Origin: JABDLO01 sp035327565
GTDB taxonomy: Bacteria > Bacteroidota > Bacteroidia > Chitinophagales > Saprospiraceae
Reading direction: 5' to 3'
DNA length: 64,000 bases
NCBI GenBank assembly: GCA_035327565.1
Contig: DAOLDB010000014.1
Location: forward strand, 13,601-77,600
Position 1 is the stretch's first letter, and each line of letters opens with the position of its first letter. The translations under genes were made by a program, and so were the position numbers. The notes below the pieces were generated by a model that was not told the origin of the DNA, did not search any database, and was given only the letters and a program-made list of their open reading frames with translations. Of the stretch, positions 41,909 through 51,000 are shown piece after piece.

Positions 41909-43036
41909 CTATAAGGTACCCCTGAGGGCCTGTTCTCTTTCAATGGCTTCAAAAAGAGCCTTGAAATTACCTTTTCCAAATGAAAGTGCCCCTTTCCTTT
42001 GAATAATTTCAAAAAAAATAGTAGGTCTGTCCACTACCGGTTTTGTAAAAATTTGCAATAAATATCCTTCTTCGTCTCTGTCAACTAAAATATTCAATGA
42101 TTTTATAGCTTCGATTTCTTCATCAATCTCACCTACCCTAGATTGTAAAAAATCATAATACTCCTCCGGAACATAGAGAAAGTCAATACCTCGATTTCTC
42201 ATTTCCGTAACAGTATGTATGATATTGTTGGTCGCCAATGCAATATGTTGTACGCCTGCTCCATTGTAAAATTCAAGATATTCATCAATCTGAGATTTCT
42301 TCAAGCCATCTGCAGGCTCATTGATAGGAAATTTTATATACCCGTTGCCATTGCTGACAACTTTGCTCATCAAAGCGGTATATTTTGTTGAAATGTCTTT
42401 ATCATCAAATGTGACTAATAAGTCAAAACCCATCACTTTCCTGTAAAAATCAACCCATTTATTCATCTCACCCAAAGGAACATTCCCAACACAATGATCA
42501 ACAAATTCCAATCCTATTGGTGTGGCCAAAGATTGCTGCTTACTTAACTCAAACCCCGGGAGAAAAATACCTGTATAATCCTTGCGCTCTATGAATTCAT
42601 GAATTGTTTCTCCATATGTCTTTATTCCTGCCTTTACTACCTTTCCATAATCATCCTCCAAAATGATAGGTTCAAAAGCAGATTGAGCACCACGCTGTAT
42701 GGCTATATAATATGCTTCATGAACATCCTCAACCCACAATGCAATCACTTTTACACCGTCTCCATGTTGAGCGACATGCCGGGATACCGGATGCTCTGAT
42801 CGTATTCCTGAAGTAAGGATAAATCTGATTTTACCCTGCTCCATAACATACGATACCCGGTCTCTGCATCCAGTTTCAGGACCTCTAAACGCAATCATCC
42901 TGAAGCCAAGGCAGTGTTGATAAAATAAAGAGGACTGTTTGGCATTTCCCACATAAAATTCTATAAAGTCCGTCCCATATATAGGAAACAGATCATTTCC
43001 AACCTCTGATTTCATAGTTTTATTATTGATCTCCAT
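41909..43036 (-). CDS. hppD: 4-hydroxyphenylpyruvate dioxygenase
   Basis: Non-haem Fe(II) dioxygenase converting 4-hydroxyphenylpyruvate to homogentisate in tyrosine catabolism. 375 residues in two vicinal-oxygen-chelate halves. The metal triad is visible: His181 (FVDHCVGNV), His264 (GVQHIALAT) and Glu343 (FFEIIQRKG). The C-terminus ALFEAIEREQALRG is typical. It follows the MarR gene by 18 bp in one operon, which suggests control by an aromatic ligand. Homogentisate dioxygenase (hmgA) and fumarylacetoacetase are not in the window. Confidence 0.97.
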   Translation of the reverse strand: MEINNKTMKSEVGNDLFPIYGTDFIEFYVGNAKQSSLFYQHCLGFRMIAFRGPETGCRDRVSYVMEQGKIRFILTSGIRSEHPVSRHVAQHGDGVKVIALWVEDVHEAYYIAIQRGAQSAFEPIILEDDYGKVVKAGIKTYGETIHEFIERKDYTGIFLPGFELSKQQSLATPIGLEFVDHCVGNVPLGEMNKWVDFYRKVMGFDLLVTFDDKDISTKYTALMSKVVSNGNGYIKFPINEPADGLKKSQIDEYLEFYNGAGVQHIALATNNIIHTVTEMRNRGIDFLYVPEEYYDFLQSRVGEIDEEIEAIKSLNILVDRDEEGYLLQIFTKPVVDRPTIFFEIIQRKGALSFGKGNFKALFEAIEREQALRGTL

Positions 43037-43054
43037 TTTCAGAATATTTTAATG

Positions 43055-43534
43055 TTAATGTGATTCTTTCAATTTTTTATCTGTATCAATATTCTTTGCT
43101 ACCCCGGATAAATTGTCGTAAATACGATTCAAAACTGCATCGAGTATAATCAAGTCTGTGAGTGGAATACCCTCAAAGCTTTCTTCACGAAAACCAAATA
43201 CCAATGGCCAAATTTGATCAACCCATTTTTTGCCGGTCTCTGTTATATAAATATGGAAACTTCTGCGATCTTTAGAGTTGGGAACCCGTTTTAAAAAGGT
43301 TTTGCTTTCCAGTAAGTCCAATATTCTCGTCAGCGTAGCTGCATCCTTATGACAAATCCTGGAGAGTTCCAGTTGGGTAATGCCATTACCTTGCTCTAAT
43401 TCGCGCAACACAATCCACTGATCAACTGTCAGAGGAATATCATTGTCATACAATAATCTTGCAAATTTCTGCTTTAATAATCTTGCTGTCCTTTCAATCA
43501 GATAGGCCGACAACCATGTTCTTTCATTCATCAA
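43055..43534 (-). CDS. MarR-family transcriptional regulator
   Basis: 159 residues with the MarR winged helix: LTVDQWIVLRELEQGNGITQ, then LSRICHKDAATLTRILDLLE (recognition helix) and the wing FLKRVPNSKDRRSFHIYIT. It is the first gene of the MarR-hppD operon, and its own promoter (43558-43589) and an 18-bp near-palindrome (43590-43607) fit autorepression relieved by an aromatic acid. It may also control the divergent PaaY-like gene. Ligand is inferred only from the neighbours. Confidence 0.92.
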   Translation of the reverse strand: MMNERTWLSAYLIERTARLLKQKFARLLYDNDIPLTVDQWIVLRELEQGNGITQLELSRICHKDAATLTRILDLLESKTFLKRVPNSKDRRSFHIYITETGKKWVDQIWPLVFGFREESFEGIPLTDLIILDAVLNRIYDNLSGVAKNIDTDKKLKESH

Positions 43535-43557
43535 CTTCTTTTCTTTATTTTTATAGG

Positions 43558-43589
43558 CAAAATTAACAATTTTCTATTTGCTAAACAAA
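43558..43589 (-). promoter_or_regulatory. MarR-hppD promoter (TTTG-N20-TAATTTTG)
   Basis: Minus strand: TAATTTTG at 43558-43565 matches TAnnTTTG, and TTTG at 43586-43589 is 20 bp upstream, the best complete Bacteroidota promoter in the window. A start near 43551 gives a leader of about 17 nt before the MarR ATG. Confidence 0.65.
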
Positions 43590-43607
43590 TAATTAGTATA
43601 CGAATTA
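43590..43607. promoter_or_regulatory. Candidate MarR operator, 18-bp near-palindrome
   Basis: TAATTAGTATACGAATTA: arms match except for one pair, centred on GTATAC. It abuts the -33 element of the MarR-hppD promoter and lies about 40 bp before the divergent PaaY-like start, a position from which one MarR dimer could block both. ATTTG-N5-CAAAT (43576-43590) is a shorter overlapping repeat. Confidence 0.45.
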
Positions 43608-43637
43608 ATTGATTTATATATAAATGCCATAATCCAC

Positions 43638-44243
43638 ATGATATATTCGTTCAAAGGTTTTACACCGGTAATACATCATTCTTCATTTATTCATCCTTTA
43701 TCAACTGTCACTGGCAATGTGATCATAGGCAAGAACGTTTATATAGGCCCGGGAGCAGCGATCCGAGGAGATTGGGGAGAAATCATTATCAAAGACGGTT
43801 GCAATGTGCAGGAAAATTGTACCATACACATGTTTCCCGGAGTCACTGTTACATTGGAAGAAAATGCTCATATTGGTCATGGAGCAGTCATTCACGGAGC
43901 TAAAATTGGAAGAAATGTTTTAGTGGGAATGAACTCAGTCATCATGGATGAAGTCACTATTGAAGAGGAATGCATTATAGGCGCATTGACATTTGTAAAA
44001 GCTGGAATGCATATTCCTAAAAGAAGCCTGGTAGCAGGTAATCCCGGAAAAATAATTCAAACAGTCAGTGATGAAATGATGGAATGGAAGTCCAAAGGAA
44101 CAGAACTTTACCAGACTCTTCCCTCCGCATGTATGGAATCTTTAAAAGAATCTAAGGCTTTGGATGAAATTCCTTCTGATCGGTCTGAGCAGGAAGAATT
44201 GTACAAGACCTGGAAAGAAATTAAAAATAAAAACCCGAACTGA
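43638..44243 (+). CDS. paaY: PaaY-like hexapeptide-repeat protein (gamma carbonic anhydrase fold)
   Basis: 201 residues forming a left-handed beta-helix (IIGKNVYIGPGAAIRGDWGE, NAHIGHGAVIHGAKIGRNVL). The three metal-binding histidines of the gamma-CA group are present: His64, His81 and His86. VKAGMHIPKRSLVAGNPGKI and the C-terminal extension fit the PaaY/CaiE subgroup; PaaY is a thioesterase that rescues CoA trapped on ring-opened phenylacetate intermediates. The divergent MarR-hppD operon and the paaZ gene at the right edge support an aromatic-degradation role. A plain gamma carbonic anhydrase remains possible. Its last 23 bp overlap the 3' end of the convergent receptor gene. Confidence 0.78.
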   Translation: MIYSFKGFTPVIHHSSFIHPLSTVTGNVIIGKNVYIGPGAAIRGDWGEIIIKDGCNVQENCTIHMFPGVTVTLEENAHIGHGAVIHGAKIGRNVLVGMNSVIMDEVTIEEECIIGALTFVKAGMHIPKRSLVAGNPGKIIQTVSDEMMEWKSKGTELYQTLPSACMESLKESKALDEIPSDRSEQEELYKTWKEIKNKNPN

Positions 44244-46881
44244 TATTGACCATTCGGGATATCAAAGGGGCATTAAAGCCTAATAGAACATCATTGACTG
44301 CATTGTTATTTTGAAATGGAATAAAATACGTTTGTTGTAGATTTCTGATGTTTTCTCTATTGGTCAAATTATATAAAGACAATCTGCAATACATCCCCGA
44401 CTTATTCCACTTTAAATCGTATTGAAGTGAAATGTCGGCCCTGAAATAATATGGAAGTCTCCCTATCATATTATCAATATCTATAGTATTTCTCGTTGTA
44501 TTTTCTCTAATCATTTCCAATGAAGTAAAAGGCATTCCGGATTGATAAACCACGTTGGATGATAAAGTAATAGGTCCTAGATTCAATGTGTTTACCATTT
44601 TAAGTTGATGTCTTCTGTCGTTTGGGGAGGGAAAGAATTCTCCCCTGAATACATCTTCAAAAGAAGTCATGGTTTTGCTTAATGTATAACCGATCATTGA
44701 ATACAATCTCTTTGTTTCAAAACTGACCAGGATGTCCGCACCTTGCGAGTGACTTATACCAGTATGAAATCTGTAAAATTGAGGGGAATTTGTTTGCAAA
44801 GCATTTACACTTACTCCGGGTAATTGAGGCAAATAAGCAATCGTTCCAATAGATTGTACTCTGTAGAATTCAACATCAAAAGTGAATGAGTTCCATCTCT
44901 TCTCTCCTCCGACCATAAATATATCTGATCTGCCCTGTTGAATAGCATGGTCCCCATCAGCCAATAAAAAAAATGTCATGTTCTGACCCGTTCTTGATTC
45001 AAAATTCACTTCTCTGATATTTTGAAACAATCTGACATATGAAGATTTAATTAAAAAGTGTTTGTGATCAGTATAGGAAAATTCCATAGAAGGAGAAAAA
45101 TTACTTTGTTCCAGTATTGGGGTATGCATTAATTTTAAACCCCCTGAAATAAAAAACCTATCTTTAAAAACCCAGGTTTTTGAAGCATGAGAATAATACT
45201 CTCCCAAATCCTGGTCGAGACCTATGTTTCGTGCATCTTTGAAATCTTTAAAGCGCAGTCTTTCATTAAAATATGCACCATTACTTCTCATGACAACTCC
45301 AAAACCCACATTATAATCATTATCTCTGAAATATTGGATGTTCACTCCCCTCCCTGTAATTTGATTATTATTTTCCTGAAATAAAGAAAATGGTTCCTGT
45401 TCTCTTTCTCTCACCCTCATATTTAATGAAGCACTCATCAAATGATGATGGGTAAATGAAGAGTAGTAATGGTTGACATTCAGGAAGTTATTATTCTTTC
45501 CTACATAGCTATAATGGATATTATAGCCAGTATTCGACCAATTTTCACCATTCAGAAAATTTTCTTCATGCTCTAAAAGCCTGTTTTCCTGTCGTGAGAT
45601 AAAAACATTCTTGAAGCTTCTTTGAAATTTATCTCTACTTTGGAAAGTGCTCAAAGAGATGGTATGACTATCATGAGGTTTTATGGTTAGTTTTCCATTA
45701 AGATCATAAAATGAAAAACTGGGTAGAACTGTGGATAACTGACTTCGTTGAAAGCCCACCGGATCAATTAACCCAGTTGAATTCCCTACATCCTCGGGAA
45801 GCATAGATAATGGAGTATTGAAAGGGTCAGTATGATTGAATCGACCTCCCACTATGAGATTGACATACTTATTCGGAGACGTTTGTATTCCTCCTCCGAC
45901 TTTCATAAAGTCCCCTTCTATATGCCCGGTAACAGGCTCAAATCGTTCACCGGATTCCAAAAGAAGCATGCCCCCGGTTCGGCTTTCATACTGTAGAGGC
46001 ACTTTATTCTTATACAAGGTAAACCGGTCAAAAACAAAAGGATTAACAGCGTTGAAAATACCGTAATAATGATCCACCTTGTACACAGGTATTCCATCCA
46101 TTAATATTAATACTTCATCAGGATGGGCTCCTCTTATTTTGAAAATTCCTGATTCATCATTACCTGCTGCTATACCTGGCAACATTTGAATGGATCTGAT
46201 AGGATCTTTACCAAACATATCCGTTTGAGGTAACCGAAACAAAACGAAATGATCCAGATTGATATGCAGGTCGTGTGGGTTTTGTATCACTAACGGAGCC
46301 AGAATAACCACAACTTCATCGATCGAATAGGATGTTCTTTTCAATTGAGTGGTGTGGTTACTTTTATTGAAATCAATTTGGCCATTTTCATAACCCAGAT
46401 AACTGATAACAATTTGAGAAGTATGATTTCTTCTACACTTCAGTGAAAATCTTCCAAATTCATCGGAAATGGTTCCATTTCCGGTTCCTGGCACAAAGAT
46501 TGAAGCATAAGGTAGTGCTTCCTTGGTTTCCATATCTTCAACCCTTCCTTCAATATAAACCCAATCGGTATCCAGGTTTGAATCATCGCCAGTTGATTTC
46601 TTTCTCAGTAATAATTTATTCTCATCAATAATCATGTAGTGAATATCAGTGTCGCTAAATAAGTCGGCCAATGTTGATTCTAAATCAAATGTGCTCCATT
46701 CTAACTCAAAGTCATTCACTGTCACCTTCAACATATCTTCATGATATGCAACCAGTATGTTATGGCGTCTATGTAGTTCTTTGATCAGGCTCTCCAAAGT
46801 TCCTCCGGATCCTGTTTGACCAAATACTGGAAAAATGGAGGTAATGAGTATTAATAATATGCTATGTAAAACCTTCTTCAT
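44221..46881 (-). CDS. TonB-dependent outer-membrane receptor with STN signalling domain
   Basis: 886 residues. Signal peptide 1-21; STN (secretin/TonB short N-terminal) domain about 25-95, which in transducers talks to FecR; a carboxypeptidase-regulatory-like beta-sandwich about 107-190 (VYIEGRVEDMETKEALPYAS, a Bacteroidota hallmark); plug domain with MLPGIAAGNDESGIFKIRG and DEVLILMDGIPVY; then the beta-barrel to the end. The gene begins inside the FecR stop (4-bp overlap), so it is the receptor of this FecI-FecR system. The ligand is unknown: no SusD partner, glycoside hydrolase, peptidase or iron gene is attached. Its 3' end overlaps paaY by 23 bp. Confidence 0.93.
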   Translation of the reverse strand: MKKVLHSILLILITSIFPVFGQTGSGGTLESLIKELHRRHNILVAYHEDMLKVTVNDFELEWSTFDLESTLADLFSDTDIHYMIIDENKLLLRKKSTGDDSNLDTDWVYIEGRVEDMETKEALPYASIFVPGTGNGTISDEFGRFSLKCRRNHTSQIVISYLGYENGQIDFNKSNHTTQLKRTSYSIDEVVVILAPLVIQNPHDLHINLDHFVLFRLPQTDMFGKDPIRSIQMLPGIAAGNDESGIFKIRGAHPDEVLILMDGIPVYKVDHYYGIFNAVNPFVFDRFTLYKNKVPLQYESRTGGMLLLESGERFEPVTGHIEGDFMKVGGGIQTSPNKYVNLIVGGRFNHTDPFNTPLSMLPEDVGNSTGLIDPVGFQRSQLSTVLPSFSFYDLNGKLTIKPHDSHTISLSTFQSRDKFQRSFKNVFISRQENRLLEHEENFLNGENWSNTGYNIHYSYVGKNNNFLNVNHYYSSFTHHHLMSASLNMRVREREQEPFSLFQENNNQITGRGVNIQYFRDNDYNVGFGVVMRSNGAYFNERLRFKDFKDARNIGLDQDLGEYYSHASKTWVFKDRFFISGGLKLMHTPILEQSNFSPSMEFSYTDHKHFLIKSSYVRLFQNIREVNFESRTGQNMTFFLLADGDHAIQQGRSDIFMVGGEKRWNSFTFDVEFYRVQSIGTIAYLPQLPGVSVNALQTNSPQFYRFHTGISHSQGADILVSFETKRLYSMIGYTLSKTMTSFEDVFRGEFFPSPNDRRHQLKMVNTLNLGPITLSSNVVYQSGMPFTSLEMIRENTTRNTIDIDNMIGRLPYYFRADISLQYDLKWNKSGMYCRLSLYNLTNRENIRNLQQTYFIPFQNNNAVNDVLLGFNAPLISRMVNISSGFYF

Positions 46882-47840
46882 CTAAAAATAAAGATCGTAT
46901 TATTCTCTATTCTATATTCAAGATTCATTGGCCAAAGGACGGATTGCAATGCCAGATCTAAATCATCAGCAGTGAAAAAACCTGTATACAATTCACTCCC
47001 TGCATCAGATGATTCCAATAGGACACGGACACTAAATTGTCTTTCCAATTCTTCTAATACCGATTTTAAAGCAGTCCTTTCAAAATGATATATGCCACTG
47101 ATCCATCGCGGTTGACGATCCTGAAATGGCAATGGGGTGAGGGACTGGTGTGTGTTTTTGTGAGAAAAGCCAAATTGTTCGCCTGCTTCCAAATGGATAA
47201 CCTGGTCGTTGATATTCACTGCTATCTTCCCGGAATAACATTGGACAGATAAAGAATCTTTTCGAAAATATACATTAAAAGTTGTACCCAATACTTCAAC
47301 CATTGATTTTCCCGCTACTACCCTGAAAGGAATGTCAATGGTTTGAACATCAAAAAACGCTTCTCCTTTCAGGATAATCTCCCTTTTGATACCGAAATTT
47401 CTTTTGTTGAGGGAAACAGTAGATACTGAGTTTATAATTATTTGGGAATTATCCGGCAGGAACACTTCCCTATGCGCTGCCTCTTTAGTGGTATATTTTG
47501 CAAAGCTCATGTTCCAATACACGGCCATAATCAATATTGAAAATCCGGCTGCTACCCCTACCCATTTACCAAAAGAGAGAATTCTTGTTTTTACCTTACT
47601 ACTCTTTGTACTTTCATTAATCCTGCTCCATAGTCTCTCTTCCACATCCGGATCGAGCGGTGTGTAAATGAAACTTAATCTCTGAACTATACTTTTTGCA
47701 TCATCCATAACGATCCGGAATTCTGCATTTTCCATTAACAACAATTCCCAGAATTCACCCTTTTCACCATATCGTACCCAACGAATGAAGTCCGGATCAG
47801 CCGCTAATTCCTCACTATTGTATGTTAAATACTTACTCAT
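46878..47840 (-). CDS. FecR-family anti-sigma factor
   Basis: 320 residues: an N-terminal cytoplasmic anti-sigma region (1-80), one membrane helix (about 88-108, VGVAAGFSILIMAVYW), then the FecR periplasmic domain (REVFLPDNSQIIINSVSTVS, IILKGEAFFDVQ, PFRVVAGKSMVEVLGTTFNV) and a C-terminal STN-like domain (LKSVLEELERQFSVRVLLES). It couples receptor occupancy to release of the ECF sigma factor encoded just upstream. It overlaps the receptor gene by four bases. Confidence 0.94.
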   Translation of the reverse strand: MSKYLTYNSEELAADPDFIRWVRYGEKGEFWELLLMENAEFRIVMDDAKSIVQRLSFIYTPLDPDVEERLWSRINESTKSSKVKTRILSFGKWVGVAAGFSILIMAVYWNMSFAKYTTKEAAHREVFLPDNSQIIINSVSTVSLNKRNFGIKREIILKGEAFFDVQTIDIPFRVVAGKSMVEVLGTTFNVYFRKDSLSVQCYSGKIAVNINDQVIHLEAGEQFGFSHKNTHQSLTPLPFQDRQPRWISGIYHFERTALKSVLEELERQFSVRVLLESSDAGSELYTGFFTADDLDLALQSVLWPMNLEYRIENNTIFIFR

Positions 47841-47924
47841 ATGATCATACTACTGGTGAAGAGAGGAAATCCAATCCTATTCAATGAGAGACAAATCTTT
47901 TCACTGTACTCAAAAATCAATTGA

Positions 47925-48461
47925 TTATTTCCATTCATCCTTCATTTTTTTTAAAGCTTGCGTTACCAGATTTCTAATAGATTGGTAATGGATTCCCATT
48001 ATATTTCCAATTTCTTCATAGGATAGATTTTCATAAAATTTTAAATAAACCGCTTCTTTCTGCCTTGTTGAGAGTACTCTCAGTGCTTTTTCCAGTTTAT
48101 TCTGATTTAAACTTTGATTTTCAAAATCAATCCACTGTTTTTCTACATTTTGTTGATTATCCTCAAGGTTGAGAAAAAATGTATCCATCCTTGGTCCTGC
48201 ACTATTTTTTTGGATCAAAACCACTATTCTTCTGCGAACTGAAGTCATAAGATATGGCCTTATGGAAACTTCAGGGCTGAGGTTTTTCCTCCTTTTCCAG
48301 ATTTCTTCAAATGTATCATGGATTGCGTCCAAAATCAAATGGCGATCCTGAGTAAATCTAATACCGTAGTTATATAAATGATTTACTTCATTTTTATAAA
48401 TTATCTCCAATGCGTGTTTATCGCCTCTCTTCAAAGATTTCCAAAGCAGTTCATTTGTCAT
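47925..48461 (-). CDS. ECF sigma-70 factor, FecI-like
   Basis: 178 residues from Met at 48461 (MTNELLWKSLKRGD); an in-frame ATG 33 bp upstream adds an implausible hydrophobic leader. Region 2: ALEIIYKNEVNHLYNYGIRF and DAIHDTFEEIWKRR; region 4: LSTRQKEAVYLKFYENLSYE with EIGNIMGIHYQSIRNLVTQA. It heads the sigma-FecR-receptor transcription unit (84-bp gap to fecR) and diverges from a lipoprotein gene which may be part of its regulon. Confidence 0.93.
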   Translation of the reverse strand: MTNELLWKSLKRGDKHALEIIYKNEVNHLYNYGIRFTQDRHLILDAIHDTFEEIWKRRKNLSPEVSIRPYLMTSVRRRIVVLIQKNSAGPRMDTFFLNLEDNQQNVEKQWIDFENQSLNQNKLEKALRVLSTRQKEAVYLKFYENLSYEEIGNIMGIHYQSIRNLVTQALKKMKDEWK

Positions 48462-48664
48462 CTGGACGATGTATAGCTGTAAGATTATAAACAAAACGAT
48501 GGAAAGTTTTAGTCTGTAAAATACCTTATTCTATTTAAAGTCCGTTCCAAAATAAAAATATGTAAAAAAGATTAACAAAAATGAGTACAAATGATGGAAT
48601 CCATTCTTAGAACATAGAAAGTTGATCAACACATTTGTTACTCATTAATATAAAAAATATTATT

Positions 48665-49339
48665 ATGCAAAAGAATATATGGTTTTCAGTGCTTATCACA
48701 TTGACTTTCACAGTTTTTATTTTTCAATCCTGTGAAAAAGAGACCGCTCAATTAGAAAGTAATGAAATTGAGAATCTTGTCGAAGAAGCGCTACAAGAGA
48801 TTGCTTTGCAGACCCGATCAGGTTCCAACGGGTGTTATGAATTCATTTTTCCAATTAAGCTACAAATTCCCGGCAGAGATATAATTGAAGTCAGTTCCTA
48901 TAAAGAATTGAAAGAAGTGATAAGAAAATGGGCATCATCTCAAAGACCTGTATCCAATTTGGTCTGGCCTCATGTAGTTTTTCCCTATGATGTCATGACT
49001 GAAGATGGGAGCATTGTGACAGTAAGTAACCGTGAAGAACTGGCCAAACTCAGGCGCATCTGTGTCAATGATATGGATAATAGGCCACCCAAGACTGCCC
49101 CTTGTTTTAACCTCTTGTTTCCCATCATTCTTGACTTACCTAATGGAAACAGCATCAGAGTGGCCAGCAGGGAAGAGTTAAATCAAATTATGAAAAGGTA
49201 TAAGGAAGCCTTTCCTAATAGCACCATGCTTCCGAAAATTGGATTCCCGTTTTTCGTTCATCTTCTGGAATCAAACCGAAGAGTTCAAATCAATAATGAA
49301 GAAGAGTTAAAGCGATTAAGAGCTTTTTGTGGTGGTTAA
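48665..49339 (+). CDS. Lipoprotein with two internal repeats, adjacent to the ECF sigma gene
   Basis: 224 residues from Met at 48665; lipobox FIFQSC with Cys23. The mature part repeats a unit of about 85 residues: CYEFIFPIKLQIPGRDIIEV, SSYKELKEVI, VVFPYDVMTEDGSIVTV, SNREELAKLRRIC, then CFNLLFPIILDLPNGNSIRV, ASREELNQIM, FPFFVHLLESNRRVQI, NNEEELKRLRAFC. Each half begins and ends with Cys. I recall similar FP-rich repeat lipoproteins beside ECF sigma genes in Saprospiria but know no function. The divergent layout with fecI suggests it as a target or modulator of that system. Terminated by a strong hairpin. Confidence 0.75.
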   Translation: MQKNIWFSVLITLTFTVFIFQSCEKETAQLESNEIENLVEEALQEIALQTRSGSNGCYEFIFPIKLQIPGRDIIEVSSYKELKEVIRKWASSQRPVSNLVWPHVVFPYDVMTEDGSIVTVSNREELAKLRRICVNDMDNRPPKTAPCFNLLFPIILDLPNGNSIRVASREELNQIMKRYKEAFPNSTMLPKIGFPFFVHLLESNRRVQINNEEELKRLRAFCGG

Positions 49340-49352
49340 GATTGACATAATT

Positions 49353-49394
49353 ATGTCCCGGGGAACACAATAACAAACCCGGGGCATTTTTTTT
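49353..49394 (+). terminator. Terminator after the repeat lipoprotein gene
   Basis: ATGTCCCGGG (49353-49362) pairs with CCCGGGGCAT (49378-49387) with one G-U, a 15-nt loop, and then eight T's. GC-rich in an AT-rich setting and therefore strong. Confidence 0.9.
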
Positions 49395-49411
49395 ATCAGA
49401 AGATATTTTAA

Positions 49412-50896
49412 TCAATTAGTTGTTCTGATGACCGTATTCTCCTGAATCCAGCATTCCACTCTAAAAGTGTCACCAACCCTCAATAATCGCTGGAATACGT
49501 CTTCACTGCCTGGCATATATTGTGAATATTGTCTGATCAATGCATTGGCTTCCCCGGCAACACTGGGATCAATGGAGCGAGCATACTCAAATTTATCAAT
49601 AGCCGGCCAGGTTACCACCTGACTATTCCAGCCTCTCCCTGTACCACATAATGGTCCACTGGAAGCATATAATTTGCCTATAAGCATATAAGGTTCTCCC
49701 CAGTTGCTTTTAAGGGATGCCGCACGAAGTGCATAGGTCCTCGAAGTTGGAAAATCCTTAATATCCCGGTAATAAATTTTTGCAATCAATAAAAGATATC
49801 TGGCTTTACGCTCGTCATCATCTGTATTCTCAACAAATTCATTAAAGTACCTAATCGCCTCTCTATATCGGCCTCCGTTATAGGCATCAAAGGCTAATTT
49901 TAATGGCCCTGGAGGAGGAGGTGGAGTATAACATGTAGTTTCTTTAGCTTCTTTCAAAGTAACCACTCTGATATCATCCATTAAACATCCCCCCCTGAGT
50001 AATCTTCCATATGCCAGATCAATGATCTCACAATCCTCTGGATTCTCTTCGAACAAAGTGTAATACTTTCCGCTATAATATTCGCAATCATAAAATCCGT
50101 CGATGGCTTCCAAAGCTTCCAATCTCACAGGGGCATATTCATTGATGATTTCCCATCCTTCACAATCCTTCTCACATTCTTCAAGTCCGAGTTTCACAGC
50201 ATTAAAAATCAATCCTGTATAGTACTGTCCTTTCTCTATAGAAATTTGCCCTGCAACTATCCTGTCATAGAGCAATTTAGTAAATGGGTTAATGACGAAA
50301 TAATCCATTTTCTCTTTTTTTGCGTCAACATTCTTCAAAAAAAGAGAAAAGACTTCATCTTCATCTACAAAGTCACTAAAAAAATAATAGTAATCAAATC
50401 CAAGTCTGCCCGCCAGATATTCATCTCCTCCAAAGCACTCTGACCGCTTGTTATAAATTTTTTGAATGGTATCGATGTATAGCTTTTTTTGTAAGCTGTC
50501 ATCAGTCTGGTCAAAAAAATATTTATAGATCGATATACCATCATCATAATGATAAGTAACCCTTCCATTGGAGCCTGGCGCTCCGTAGTAAGCCTGTTTC
50601 CATAAGGGATACGCTTTTTCGAAATCCCCCAATCTGATCTGATCTCTGTAAAGGACAAAAGCAGTTTCAACCTGCTCCCGGATGTATCCTCTCAAATCAT
50701 CCAATTGGGTACATGGATTCTCCGGTTTCTTGTCTGCAATTTGTTGTTCTTCCGGTTTTTGTTGCTGTACTTCCACCGGTTTCGGAGAACAAGCCCCTAT
50801 CACTGATAAGAATATAATATACAATACAGATTTACCCACAAACCATGGATTCAAATATAATAATGAATGAGTTTCAGTATTCCTGTATTGCATCAT
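49412..50896 (-). CDS. TPR-like lipoprotein (paralogue of the next gene)
   Basis: 494 residues; the signal region ends in SVIGAC (Cys36), followed by a Gln/Glu/Lys/Pro-rich linker. The rest is helical with tetratricopeptide-like units: FEKAYPLWKQAYYGAPGSNG, YNGGRYREAIRYFNEFVENT and WGEPYMLIGKLYASSGPLCG. The C-terminus ends in a small beta element, VGDTFRVECWIQENTVIR. It is clearly homologous along its length to the 474-residue protein encoded 104 bp upstream in the same direction. Function unknown; an envelope scaffold is a generic guess. Confidence 0.8.
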   Translation of the reverse strand: MMQYRNTETHSLLYLNPWFVGKSVLYIIFLSVIGACSPKPVEVQQQKPEEQQIADKKPENPCTQLDDLRGYIREQVETAFVLYRDQIRLGDFEKAYPLWKQAYYGAPGSNGRVTYHYDDGISIYKYFFDQTDDSLQKKLYIDTIQKIYNKRSECFGGDEYLAGRLGFDYYYFFSDFVDEDEVFSLFLKNVDAKKEKMDYFVINPFTKLLYDRIVAGQISIEKGQYYTGLIFNAVKLGLEECEKDCEGWEIINEYAPVRLEALEAIDGFYDCEYYSGKYYTLFEENPEDCEIIDLAYGRLLRGGCLMDDIRVVTLKEAKETTCYTPPPPPGPLKLAFDAYNGGRYREAIRYFNEFVENTDDDERKARYLLLIAKIYYRDIKDFPTSRTYALRAASLKSNWGEPYMLIGKLYASSGPLCGTGRGWNSQVVTWPAIDKFEYARSIDPSVAGEANALIRQYSQYMPGSEDVFQRLLRVGDTFRVECWIQENTVIRTTN

Positions 50897-51000
50897 GAAA
50901 TCATGTTTAAATAAAAAATATTTTAGACTTTATCAATTCAATAACTACAAAGGCCATCTTACTGGGATGGCCCTTGCGTTAAGTATATATTGTTAAAATA

